DNA of 42,500 nucleotides from Neocallimastix lanati (nom. inval.). Lineage: Eukaryota; Neocallimastigomycota; Neocallimastigomycetes; Neocallimastigales; Neocallimastigaceae. Below the pieces are notes generated by a model, which was not told where the DNA came from, did not search any database, and saw only the letters and a program-made list of their open reading frames with translations. Positions 11,107 through 20,330 of the stretch are shown one piece after another. The position numbers were made by a program, and so were the translations under genes. The DNA is taken from positions 412,501 to 455,000 of the forward strand of contig JACVTC010000114.1 in the NCBI GenBank assembly GCA_016946835.1, given 5' to 3'. Position 1 is the stretch's first letter, and each line of letters starts with the position of its first letter.

Positions 11107-11870
11107 TAATGAAGAAAATTCAATAAAGACAAAAATTTAAATGAAACTTTATCAAATAATAATTTTAAACATGAGAAAAAATTTTCTGGAAATTCAAATA
11201 ATAATAAAGTTAGAATTTCTAAAACTTAAAATAATAATAAAATTTTTGATGAAGAAAAATTCTTTGATATTAAAGACGAAACCTTAATTAATATGAAATT
11301 TAATAATCAAGAAAAAGTCAATGAACAAACCAATATGTCTTCTAATAAATTTAATATAAATATAGAAAATTTTAATAAAAATTTTTCTGAAACAAATATT
11401 AAAAATAATATATCTACCAGTACTACTAACAATATATTGCAATCAAAAAATTTATCAAACTCAAATTATTATAATTTTCCTTCTTCTTCTCAAGGAAACA
11501 CTATGTTTAATAGAAATAATATTATCTCTTTTTACATTGACAAAAAGTTCCCTTTTAACGGCAGAAGAAGTGTTAAAGAATTACACATAGATAACCAAAA
11601 TTCTTTTAATACTAATCCTTTCAATAGAATTAATTTACCTCATCATAGGAGTAACTTTCATTTCAAAAATAATAAAAATTTTGAAAATGGAAATATCGAT
11701 TATTTATTTTCAAATAATCAATATAAAATTAAGAAAAATAATTTTTTACATTATAAAAATCATTTTAATTTTAATTTTCATAAAAGGTCACTTTCAGACG
11801 ATTTAACACCTTCCCAATCACAAAAATTTCGTAGATCAAACTTTAATTCTAAAATTATTGCTTCCTTGGA
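11107..11870 (+). pseudogene. Low-complexity linker between Copia integrase and RT
   Basis: The segment is in the same frame as integrase and RT. It has stops at 11107, 11110 and about 11230 and is then open from 11293. It encodes an Asn/Phe/Lys/Ser-rich stretch with no recognisable domain. Copia polyproteins normally have a variable hydrophilic linker here. This one is long and has drifted to Asn and Lys, as expected in a very A+T-rich genome. Confidence 0.7.
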
Positions 11871-13096
11871 AAATTTTGTGCCACAATCATTTTTCCAAGC
11901 CACAAATTGCAAAGACCATGTTCTATGGGAAAAAGCTATAGATAATGAACTTGATAATCTTTACACCAATAAAATTATGACTTTTGTTAATACTATTCCA
12001 GATGGTAAGAAACCTATTCCTTCCAAATGGGTTTACGCTCTTAAAACCGATGGCCTTGGACATGTTATTAAACATAAAGCCCGCTTTGTCTCTAAAGGCT
12101 TTATTCAAAAATATGGTATTGATTGCGAAATGACTTTCTCACCTACTTTAAATATTGATTGTCTTAAGCTTCTTATCGCTCTCGCTGCTAAATTTAAATG
12201 GGATATTCTACAATTAGATATCAAAGCTGCGTATCTCAACGCGAATTTAGACAAGGACATTTACGTAAAAATTCCCCCTGGAGATCCTAACTTTGGGAGG
12301 GGATATTGGAAACTAAACAAAGCACTGTACGGTTTAAAACAATCTGGCCGACAGTGGTACAAAACTATTTCAAAATTTTTAATAGAACAAGGCATGGTGC
12401 AACTAAAATCCGAAAGTTGTGTTTTTAAGAAAGTCATTAACAGAAAATTAGTTTGTATAATAGGCTTATACGTAGATGATATGATTGTTACTGGCGAAAA
12501 GGAAGAAATTAGCAAAATTTTCAATAAAATTAAAAATAAATTTAAAATATCAAAATCTGGACCGATTGACTACTTATTAGGAATTAAAGTCGAAAATAAT
12601 AATAAAACATATTCATTATCACAAACTCAGTTTATAAACAATATTCTAAAAACATTTAATATTAACAACCAAAGAGTAAGAAGAACACCATGCGTTGGTG
12701 ACAATACTAAATCTGAAAATAATCAACCATTTGACAAAACCAAATATAAAAGTGCAATTGGTATGTTAATATATTTATCAAAATGTACCAGACCCGACAT
12801 TGCATTTTCAGTTAATAAAGCCGCCAGAAATTCAGAAAATCCAATAGTATCTGACAGGCACAAAGTTATAGCTATATTACAATATTTAAAAAACACTAAA
12901 AATTATAAAATTAAATATGATGGCACTGGTAACATTGTAGGTTACACAAATTCAGACTTCGCTGGTGATGTTACTGACAGAAAATCAACGTCAGATAATA
13001 TTATCTTAATGGGAAATAATCCAATATCCTGGACTTCGAAAAAACAGTCAGTTGTCGCCACATCAACAGCAGAAGCTGAATACATAAGTGCATCAG
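11871..13096 (+). pseudogene. Copia reverse transcriptase and N-terminal RNase H
   Basis: This is the RVT_2-type (Copia) reverse transcriptase: WEKAIDNELDNLYTNKIMTF, PSKWVYALKTDG, KARFVSKGFIQKYGIDCEMTFSPT, LDIKAAYLNANLDKDIYVKIP, LNKALYGLKQSGRQWY, and the catalytic YVDD with Asp-Asp codons at 12475-12480. The tether (RPDIAFSVN) and RNase H follow: YTNSDFAGDVTDRKSTSDN and SVVATSTAEAEYISAS. The first Asp of the usual Y-x-D-x-D motif is Asn here, so a catalytic RNase H residue may be lost. The frame is open for 602 codons. It ends at the insertion of LTR A' after GCATCAG and resumes at 13721. Confidence 0.95.
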
Positions 13097-13716
13097 TGTA
13101 AAGATTTAATAAATCTTTAATACATTAAATAGCTTAATTTTTCGAACAATTAATTTATTTAATGTATATGAATTATTTTTTTAATATAAAATTTATTGAA
13201 ATAAAATTTAATTATTTTTTTAAATTGAAAATATTTTTTAATTAGTTTAGTTAATTTAGTTTAGTTTTAAATAGTTAAATATTAATTTAGGAATAATCTT
13301 AAATAGTTAATATTTATAAAAATAGTTTTTCAATATTAAATATATAATTAAAATTATTATAAGTATTAAAGTAATAAATAAAATAAAGAGTTTAAAAAAT
13401 TAATTTTAGTTTTAGTAAATTAATAAATAATAAAAATTATTAATTAAAAAATCTTTTGTTTATAAATAAATAGTTTTATATATATTATTAAATAACATCA
13501 TATATTAATAATGTAATAAGAAAAAATATAAATACATGTAATTTTTCTTAATTAAATCGATGTATTAGTTATTAACTATTTTACAGTTAATAACATAAGA
13601 GAAATTCATAATTAATAAAAGAATTTATTAATAAAAGAAATTACTTTAATTTTATTTGTTTAAATTGTAGTGTTTTTTATTGTTATAATCTGTTTTTTAT
13701 TGACGGATTCATTACA
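13097..13716 (+). mobile_element. Solo LTR A' inside the Copia RNase H gene
   Basis: This 620-bp element starts TGTAAAGATT and ends GATTCATTACA (TG..CA). It is flanked by the 5-bp duplication ATCAG at 13092-13096 and 13717-13721. Removing it with one copy of the duplication restores the RNase H frame exactly. It is the same family as LTR A but in the opposite orientation: 13355-13716 is an inverted copy of 7233-7594, and 13097-13354 of 14378-14635. It contains no coding sequence. Confidence 0.93.
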
Positions 13717-14026
13717 ATCAGTATGTATAAAGAAATTATTAAGAATTAAAAATATCTTATATGAATTATTCAAATTTAACAAACCACTAACATTATTCAC
13801 TGATAATAATGCAAGTAAAATTTCAATGGAAAATGGAGAATTAAATCCAAAATTAAAACATATTTCAATCAAATATCATTTTAATAAAGACAATATTGAT
13901 AAAAATTTAATTAAATTAAAATATATCAGTACCGATAAAATGCTAGCTGACACATTAACAAAATGCGTTAATGGAACTAAAATGACAACCTTTGCAAATC
14001 AAATTTTCATTACAAATGAAAACTGA
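13717..14026 (+). pseudogene. Copia RNase H, C-terminal part
   Basis: Across the LTR the reading continues VCIKKLLRIKNILYEL, PLTLFTDNNASKISMENG and LNPKLKHISIKYHF, then the typical Copia end KYISTDKMLADTLTK and a TGA at 14024-14026. FTDNNAS holds the later catalytic Asp. The remaining length fits a complete Copia C-terminus. Confidence 0.93.
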
Positions 14027-14038
14027 TTTGAGGGGGAG
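14027..14038 (+). promoter_or_regulatory. Polypurine tract of the Copia element
   Basis: TTTGAGGGGGAG lies directly before the 3' LTR and directly after the stop codon. This is the expected site and composition of the plus-strand primer. Confidence 0.9.
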
Positions 14039-14377
14039 TGTTAAAGTATTAAATAATATAAATAAATAAACTTAACAATTTAGGTTTATAATTAAATAAT
14101 AGAAAATATAAATCATAAATATTTATGTAAAAACTAAACTTAAAATGTAAATTAACATTATTTATGTTAATATATAATTAAATGTAAATCATAAGATTTA
14201 TCATGCGCATGTAAATAATCTCTTTATTCTTGTTTGTTCACGTGAAATAATTATATAGTTTATATAAAAATATTTGTTTATTCTTTAGACGAAAATTCGC
14301 GACTTTCGTCAATATAATATTTTATAATAAATAAATAAATGTATGAATAATTAATAATTAAATAAATTTCTTTAATA
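14039..14377 (+). repeat. Copia 3' LTR
   Basis: It is 339 bp and differs from the 5' LTR at six positions. Five of these are transitions in which this copy has G or C and the 5' copy has A or T. The palindrome (14202-14211) and hairpin (14288-14310) are unchanged. It is followed by the target duplication ATTTT at 14378-14382. Confidence 0.95.
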
Positions 14378-14382
14378 ATTTT

Positions 14383-14635
14383 AATTATATATTTAATATT
14401 GAAAAACTATTTTTATAAATATTAACTATTTAAGATTATTCCTAAATTAATATTTAACTATTTAAAACTAAACTAATTTAACTAAACTAATTAAAAAATA
14501 TTTTCAATTTAAAAAAATAATTAAATTTTATTTCAATAAAATTTATATTAATAAAATAATTCATATACATTAAATAAATTAATTGTACGAAAATTTAAAC
14601 TATTTAATGTATTAAAGATTTATTAAATCATTACA
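14383..14635 (-). mobile_element. LTR A, right part
   Basis: This is the 5' portion of the minus-oriented LTR, starting TGTAATGATTTAATAAATC on the minus strand. It matches 13097-13354 of A' in inverted orientation with few differences. It is separated from its other part (7233-7594) by the Copia element. CTAAG lies at 14636-14640. Confidence 0.88.
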
Positions 14636-14640
14636 CTAAG

Positions 14641-15404
14641 TGTAAAGATGTCTTTATTTTTTTAATAAATTTATGTAATACATTATTACATTAATTTATG
14701 TATGAATTTTTTGTCACGATATCGTGAATAAAATTATGTAATTTACATTAATTTATAAATTAAAACATATTTCAATAAATTCATGTAAACGAAAAATCAT
14801 ACATTAAATTTACGTACATGAATTAAATACTTTAAATAATTACTTCTCCTTAAATTAATAATTGAAATTTAAAATTATAAATTAGAACTTAAATTATTTA
14901 AATTTATATTTATTAAATATGAAATTAAATAATTTAGATACAAAAAATTAGCCAAATCTGTTATTGTTATTTATTTATTTAAATAGTATAGTTTAATATT
15001 ATTAATAGTTTTTAGTTTAATTTTAAATTAGTTAAAATATTTAAATAGTTATAATAAAAAATATTTATAATAAAAAATAGTTAATTAAAAAATTATACTA
15101 TATTTAGTTTTAGTTTAAATATTTTATTATTTTATAAAATTAATTATTATTAATATTTAAATTGAATATATGAAAATTAAATTAATTTAATATATTAGAA
15201 TATAATTAAAAAAAATTTAAATATTGTAAATTTTCTTTAATTGAAAGAACGTAATTGTTATTTTAACTACTTTATAGTTCATAACATAAAAGAACTATTT
15301 AATAAAAGATTTTTCATAAAACAATTATTTTTTAATAAAAGAATTTATTTTATAATAGAGTGTTTTGTATTATTATAATCTGTTTTGACATAAAACTTTT
15401 TATA
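14641..15404 (+). mobile_element. Solo LTR B, head-to-head with LTR A
   Basis: It starts TGTAAAGATG like LTR C. Its end has the family signature TATAATCTGTTTT, and it finishes TTTTTATA, probably decayed from TTTTTACA. CTAAG flanks it at 14636-14640 and 15405-15409. It is 764 bp with no coding sequence. It inserted at the same pentamer as LTR A, so CTAAG occurs three times (7228, 14636, 15405) around the two LTRs. Leaving out both restores gypsy pol. Confidence 0.82.
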
Positions 15405-16310
15405 CTAAGATAGAAGAAACTTTTTTAGGGTCCATGAATATTCCATCTGAAGAAATTCTGTGACCAAGGAAGTCCAAGAATGGTACGCAAAATTCACATT
15501 TTTCCAATTTTGCATATAAGCCAGCTTTTCTTAGTCTTTTTAAAACTTCTATAAGATGTTGGAAGTGAATATCCATTTCGGGAGAAAAAATAATTATATC
15601 ATCGATATAACAATAAACGAAAGAACCAATAATGTCTTAAAATATATCATTAATGAAATGTTGAAATACCGCGGGTGCATTTTTTAATCCAAAAGGCATG
15701 ATTAAATACTCATAATGACCATATTTACAAGTGAATGCTGTTTTATATTCGTCACCTTCTTTGATCCTAATCAAATTATATGCTGAACGAAGATCTAATT
15801 TAGAGAAGACTATGCCTTTACTAAGATTTTCTAACATATCATTAATTAATGGAAGAGGATATGAGTCTCGGATGGTGACTTCATTTAAAGGTCGATAATT
15901 TACTACAAGCCTAAGATAATTAACGTCTTTCTTAGGAACAAAGAAAACAGAAGCAGCGGCTAGGGATTTAGATTTTCTAATAAATTTTTTATCTTCATTT
16001 TCTTTAATATATTTTTTTAAAGCATGGGATTCTTTTTCAGTTAAGGGATAAATTGGATCATAATGTAGTTTTGCATTTTGCTTAAGTTTAATCTCACAAT
16101 CATAAGGACGATGAGGAGGTAATTCATTAGCAGATTTTTCGTCAAATACATCTTTGAATGGAAGAAGTTTTGCAGGTAATATTTTTTGAATATTATTATT
16201 TATTTCATTATGTTCTTCATTTTTATTTGAGTTATATTCTTCAGTACAAATAGAAGCAGTAAATGATGATGGAATTAACAAGACAATTAGCAATGCAATG
16301 ATTTGATTTA
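15405..16310 (-). pseudogene. Ty3/gypsy reverse transcriptase
   Basis: The minus strand has the RVT_1 motifs of Metaviridae in order: LPPHRPYDCEIKL, AAASVFFVPKKD, LRLVVNYRPLNEVTIRDSYP, FSKLDLRSAYNLIRI, KTAFTCKYGHYEYLIMPFGL, NAPAVFQHFIND, and the catalytic YIDD at 15598-15609. LEKCEFCVPFLDFLGHRISS and MDPKKVSSIL follow. One in-frame TAA lies at 15637-15639, just before YIDD. The upstream protease is in a different frame: an 8-T run at 16310-16317 appears to have lost or gained one base. The downstream continuation is at 7053-7232. Confidence 0.93.
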
Positions 16311-16648
16311 AAAAAAAGTTTATTTGAAGTAAAGTCTATAGTAGGGTTATGAATAAAAAGCCATTCTGTTCCAAGAATAGCACAATAAGATGGAAGGTCA
16401 ACTACATAAAATTGTATTATACAAATATGGTTTTCATATTGAATGGAAACAAATGAGGTTTTTCCTAAGATTTGTTGTTTACCTCCAACTCCAGAAACTC
16501 TAGGAAAATCAGATTGAGTAGAGTAAGGGATATTATATTCTTTAACAAAATAAACATCGATTAAGTTGAGTTGAGATCCTGAATCAAGGAGAATTTTAGT
16601 TTTTGTTTTAGAATTATTAACTTTAATAGTAAATTCATAAATTGGACG
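16311..16648 (-). pseudogene. Ty3/gypsy aspartic protease
   Basis: After a TAA at 16649-16651, the same frame as the zinc-knuckle region continues RPIYEFTIKV, then the retropepsin motif ILLDSGSQLNLIDVYF (D-S-G at 16577-16585). FYVVDLPSYCAILGTEWL follows, matching the second conserved block of retropepsins (I-L-G). The protein was evidently read through from Gag, so the TAA is probably a decayed Gln codon. The domain ends at the frameshift in the T run. Confidence 0.88.
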
Positions 16649-16940
16649 TTATACGTTCGGAAGATCAGAAATTCTTGGTCTGGGAATAGTAGTAGGTTCT
16701 GGATTGCTGATGTGCACATTACTTGAAGAGCTTTTGAATTTATTTCTTAAGGGACAGTTATTAAGTGAATGTTCAGAAGAACCGCAGTACATGCAAAGAT
16801 TTTCTTTTCTTCTTCTATCTTTTTTTTTTTCTTTTGATAATGAACTTTTAATATTGAATTTTGGTTTTCCTTTGGGTGGAGGCCTTCTATTATTATTGTT
16901 ATTATTTGAATGATTTTGAGAATTGAAGAATTGTCTTCTG
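16649..16940 (-). pseudogene. Ty3/gypsy gag, nucleocapsid part
   Basis: After LTR C the frame resumes RQFFNSQNHSNNNNNNRRPP and runs through a basic stretch to one zinc knuckle, C-x2-C-x4-H-x4-C (CMYC..H..C, 16754-16795). It ends at the TAA at 16649. The Asn run and Arg/Lys-rich flanks are typical of RNA-binding nucleocapsids. TTCTG at 16936-16940 is the target duplication of LTR C. Confidence 0.92.
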
Positions 16941-17645
16941 TGTAAAGATGTGATTATTCCAATCACATTTTAAATTAAAAATTTTTCTTGTGTAATTCAA
17001 AAATGTAAATTATTCTTTGATTTATAAAATAATAAACAAAGTAAATAAATCATATGAACTAAATTTTTGAATTATATTCTTTAAGCCACAAGATAAATTT
17101 TTAATGTAATAATTTTTATAAAATTTAATTCTGAGAAAATTATTGTTGTAAAATAATTTAAATGAATTAATTAAAGTTTAAAACAAAATAAATTAATAGT
17201 TTATTTTGTGAAAATTAAGTTTTAAAATTTAATCATGACTCCTTTAACATTGTTTTTAAATCGAAAATAAATAAAGACTTTACTTATAATATTAAAATAA
17301 TAAATAGATAATAAATGTACTTAATTTTAATTATTTAGTATTTAGTTTAATTAATAATTATATTTTTCTAAATTTAGCTATAGTTTATAAATTTATTATT
17401 TAATAAAATTCATTAGGATAGTTTTATATTAAAATATATGTAATTTAAATAATATAATATATTATCAATGTATTTAGGAAAAGTATAAATAGAAGATACT
17501 TTTCACATTTTTTCTCGATGTAATTGTTATTTAACAAACAACTATTAAATATTAATAAAATATATTTTTAATAAAAATTTTTTTAAATAAAATAAAATTT
17601 ATTGTATCTTTGTTATTGTAATCTATTTTAGTATTTTCTTTTACA
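16941..17645 (+). mobile_element. Solo LTR C inside gypsy gag
   Basis: This 705-bp element starts TGTAAAGATG and ends TCTTTTACA. The 5-bp duplication TTCTG lies at 16936-16940 and 17646-17650. It has the same start as LTR B and the family end signature GTTATTGTAATCTATTTTA. Removing it with one TTCTG copy (710 bp) joins the two gag fragments in frame. No coding sequence is seen. Confidence 0.92.
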
Positions 17646-18177
17646 TTCTGGTTGAAAGTCGAGAATCAAGTCTAGCAGTAATTGTTTGTAGAGCATAAAG
17701 GGATTGAGGTCCAGGGAACATTTCAAGTATCTTAGTAGCTATTTGATCATTTAATCCGGCAATAAATGCGTCCATTTTAGCTTCTTCATTCCATGAAGAC
17801 TCATCAGCATACTTGTTGAATTCAAGAATATAGTTTTTAATGTCTCCAAGTCTTTTTTGCTTGATTGTTCGTAACTTTTTATTTGCTACGAAGGTGGCAT
17901 CATTGTTCCCAAACATAGCTTTAAGTCTTCCAACAAATGTTTCATATTTGTTCAAGCATGGATCTCTGTTTTCTATCAGAGATGCAGCCCAATTCATAGC
18001 TGAACCATAGAGTTGGGTTATCAATTATACAACTTTTGTTTCATCATCAACAAATCTATCAAGATATAGCATAAAAACTAACTCATTCTTGGCTAAAAAT
18101 CCTTTAAAGAAACGACGGTCTCCAGAAAAGCCAGTTTTAAAAGCAGAATTATTATTAATAAAATTGTCTTGTTCCAT
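17646..18177 (-). pseudogene. Ty3/gypsy gag, capsid part
   Basis: The start is ATG at 18177-18175 (MEQDNFINNNSAFKTGFSGD), followed by FFKGFLAKNELVFMLYLDRF. A TAA lies at 18025-18027, and the same frame continues LITQLYGSAMNWAASLIENR, KYETFVGRLKAMFGN, IKQKRLGDIKNYILEFN and KMDAFIAGLNDQIATKI. This is the Retrotrans_gag capsid pattern (L-x-G-x-A-x-x-W, F-x-x-F, Q-x-x-x-S-V/I-x-x-Y-x-x-x-F). It is broken by one stop and by LTR C. Confidence 0.92.
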
Positions 18178-18617
18178 CTTTATGTATATATATATATATA
18201 TATATTTTTTTTTTTTTTAATATTAGAAAGTAATAATAATAAATCAATTTTTACAAGAATAAAAAATTAAGTAACTAGAATATAATCACAACACAAAAAA
18301 AAAAAACAAATTCTATTACTTATAACAAGTAGGCGAACAAATTTATAAAAGCCTAAATTAAAAAATAAAAACTATATAATTTTAATGTCACTTCGCAAGA
18401 ATGTCAAGGGTTTTATCAGGGATCAAACATGACCCACCTCTTATTTTATGTGTGAGTGAACAAACCATCACCTGTTGAAGTGTGTAGTTACCCTCAAGCG
18501 TTAAGGTTTTATAGTTCTAGGTCGTAATTACCTATTTTTCAAAAGTTGGGTCCTTTGAGATACCCGCGTTTACTATCTACAAAATTTTTGCAAAATAGTA
18601 AATAAGAGTTTATGAAA

Positions 18618-18657
18618 TTAATATTTGGCAAGACAGTGTCGGCTTGCCAAATATTAA
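18618..18657. repeat. Inverted repeat, 15-bp perfect stem with 10-nt loop
   Basis: TTAATATTTGGCAAG (18618-18632) and CTTGCCAAATATTAA (18643-18657) are exact reverse complements around ACAGTGTCGG. The stem includes G/C pairs in an A+T-rich setting, so it is not a composition effect. Confidence 0.9.
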
Positions 18658-18740
18658 AATTGTCTATACTCAAATATTAACTTCTTAAATTTGTTTACTT
18701 TTTTTACAATTACCTTCTAAATTGATTTATTATTTATTTA

Positions 18741-18760
18741 ATTCTTCTTTAAAGAAGAAT
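18741..18760. repeat. Perfect 20-bp palindrome
   Basis: ATTCTTCTTTAAAGAAGAAT is fully self-complementary. It lies between the two other inverted repeats upstream of gypsy gag. Confidence 0.85.
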
Positions 18761-18849
18761 ATAGCAATTAAAATTAAATTTTCAAAAAAATTTTTAATAC
18801 TAAATCTTTTATTTATTTCTTTTCCGTACCGCTGTTCATTCAGTTTATC

Positions 18850-18904
18850 AACCGAAGAGCTGCAATGTAGGTCTTACGCCTCTGCCTACCAGCGCGGGTC
18901 GGTT
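18850..18904. other. Nested stem structure in a G+C-rich island (possible structured RNA)
   Basis: Three nested complementary pairs occur in order: AACCGA (18850-18855) with TCGGTT (18899-18904), GCTG (18859-18862) with CAGC (18890-18893), and GTAGG (18867-18871) with CCTAC (18885-18889). This gives a 55-nt hairpin with two asymmetric internal loops and a 13-nt apical loop. About half the bases are G or C, against a small fraction in the surroundings. It matches no tRNA, snRNA or ribozyme that could be recognised by eye. Confidence 0.4.
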
Positions 18905-19039
18905 ACTTACTTAGAAATGTATAAAATAAAAGATTTAAAAATGTGTGGTAAGGAAGTATTATATGAGACCCCCCTTGTTTGTATTAATTAAATATTATTT
19001 TTATAATTTCTTTTATAAAAGGAGAAGTGAGTATTTAAT

Positions 19040-20330
19040 TTCAAGATTAATAATATGTATTCCAAAGATAATTCTAGCAATGCTGATGGTGAATACGGCT
19101 AATAGATAAAATAATATCAAAACAAAAAAGTGTTGGTCAATGGTACTTTAAAAACATAATATTTAGTCCCTGTCTAAAAAAAAGAGATAAAAAAATCAAA
19201 AGTATTATCTACTTTTGTTTTGTTTTCACAAAAAGGCCGTATTTTTAGGATCATTACTTTAATAAATCGCACGTATGGAATCTTTATTTGGATAATCAGT
19301 AATAAACCAAATATTAATTTTTAACGTTCCAATAATTAATTTAATTAGTTTAGTGTTCATATAATTTTACTGATGGTTCTTATATTAGAATTGCAAACAT
19401 CAGTACCCTTATTATCCAAATCCATTCTCGCCATATTCATAAATTTAGTATTACATGCCGTATTTTTTTAATATTTCACTATCATGTATTAAAGTCTAAT
19501 ATTGCTTTACAACTTCTTTATTGTAAAATATACCAGTTTCGAAACGTTTCGTGTTAACTTTACCATTATAATTATTTTCTACAAGTTTCTATTTATCCGG
19601 CCCATCTAAATTATAAGCATCTTGAATACCCATAGGTATTTTCAATTAATGGATAACATTTATCACCATCATCTTCATAATTCCTACAACCCTTCCATAT
19701 TATTTATTGGTATTTAGTTTACCTAAGTCATTTTTATCATTATATTTATATTTATTGCATGTAATAATTAGCTATTTTTTTTTTTTTTTTGTATCATCAA
19801 AATTTGAAACTGTAGATTTAGTATAAAAATATTTATTATACTCAATATCATTTTCAGTTTGAACTTTTATTTAAAAAAGTTGTATCAGCAATTATTTTAC
19901 CAAAATTATTTTTTTTATATCAGATAATTAAATATGATCTTTTTTTTTTTTTATATGAATAATTATTGTTTCATTTGTATATTCATTTGTTCATTTAAAA
20001 ATATTCCATGCTTGTATCAAATATATCGGTTAATTTAATTATATTGATAACCCTTTTTTTTCCTAAATATTTCTATAGTATATTATCATGAGAAATATTT
20101 ATATCATTATAAATAGGTTTTTTTTTTTTTTAGATTATTCAAGTTTAATATCTAATTCCATTCTCCAATTGTTCTTTAAAGTTTAAATCGTGAGTTCTTC
20201 CAAATTCCAAATATTGTTCCATTTGATACCATGAAAACACTGCATATTGTAAGACAAAATTATTATAAAGTTGTTCTATATTAAATTTTCCATTATAGTC
20301 TGTACCTGGAATGTTATTTTAATAGTAATA
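19040..20330 (-). pseudogene. Decayed unidentified protein gene with Cys-containing blocks
   Basis: Coding-like pieces on the minus strand run from about 20325 down to 19040. In order they are: PGTDYNGKFNIEQLYNNFVL with FSWYQMEQYLEFGRTHDLNF; VQTENDIEYNKYFYTKSTVS; WKGCRNYEDDGDKCYPLIEN; NLDGPDK-stop-KLVENNYNGKVNT; RFETGIFYNKEVVKQY-stop-TLIHDSEIL; KNTACNTKFMNMARMDLDNK with GTDVCNSN; and INIWFITDYPNKDSIRAIY. Frame changes and stops occur every 20-60 codons. Several stops stand where Gln would fit. Conserved-looking Cys residues suggest an extracellular protein. The family was not recognised, and an origin from a transposable element cannot be excluded. The upstream end runs into the AAT-rich repeat field. 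Confidence 0.6.

Larger units (their letters stand above)
7595..14377 (+). mobile_element. Ty1/copia (Pseudoviridae) retrotransposon, decayed, full-length outline
   Basis: The element has two 339-bp LTRs (7595-7933 and 14039-14377), a primer-binding site, gag-protease-integrase-RT-RNase H in the Copia order, and a polypurine tract. ATTTT is duplicated at 7590-7594 and 14378-14382. The internal region carries an in-frame TAG in gag, a frameshift just before the integrase zinc finger, a TAG in integrase, three stops in the linker before RT, and a solo LTR in RNase H. It is therefore non-autonomous in its present state. The LTRs differ at 6 of 339 positions (about 98% identity), which suggests a fairly recent insertion despite the coding damage. 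It sits inside LTR A. Confidence 0.95.
18178..19039. other. Upstream region of the gypsy element (leader/possible 5' LTR) with inverted repeats
   Basis: Directly upstream of gag lie a TA run and a poly(T) run (18183-18218), then 800 bp with clearly more G and C than the spacer, holding three strong inverted repeats (listed separately). The position suggests the 5' LTR and leader of the minus-strand gypsy element. No TG..CA ends, primer-binding site or second LTR copy could be fixed. On the minus strand a purine tract (AAGGGGGG) lies at about 18968-18977. The open frame at 18722-18991 has no recognisable product. Confidence 0.4.

Noticed and set aside
7233-15404. LTR A and LTR B as the two LTRs of one element
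   Set aside because: They are in opposite orientation, differ in length and sequence, and have CTAAG both outside and between them.
16310-16317. Programmed frameshift site between gypsy protease and RT
   Set aside because: The change is a +1 difference at an 8-T run in the middle of pol, where gypsy elements normally read through. An indel in a homopolymer is simpler.
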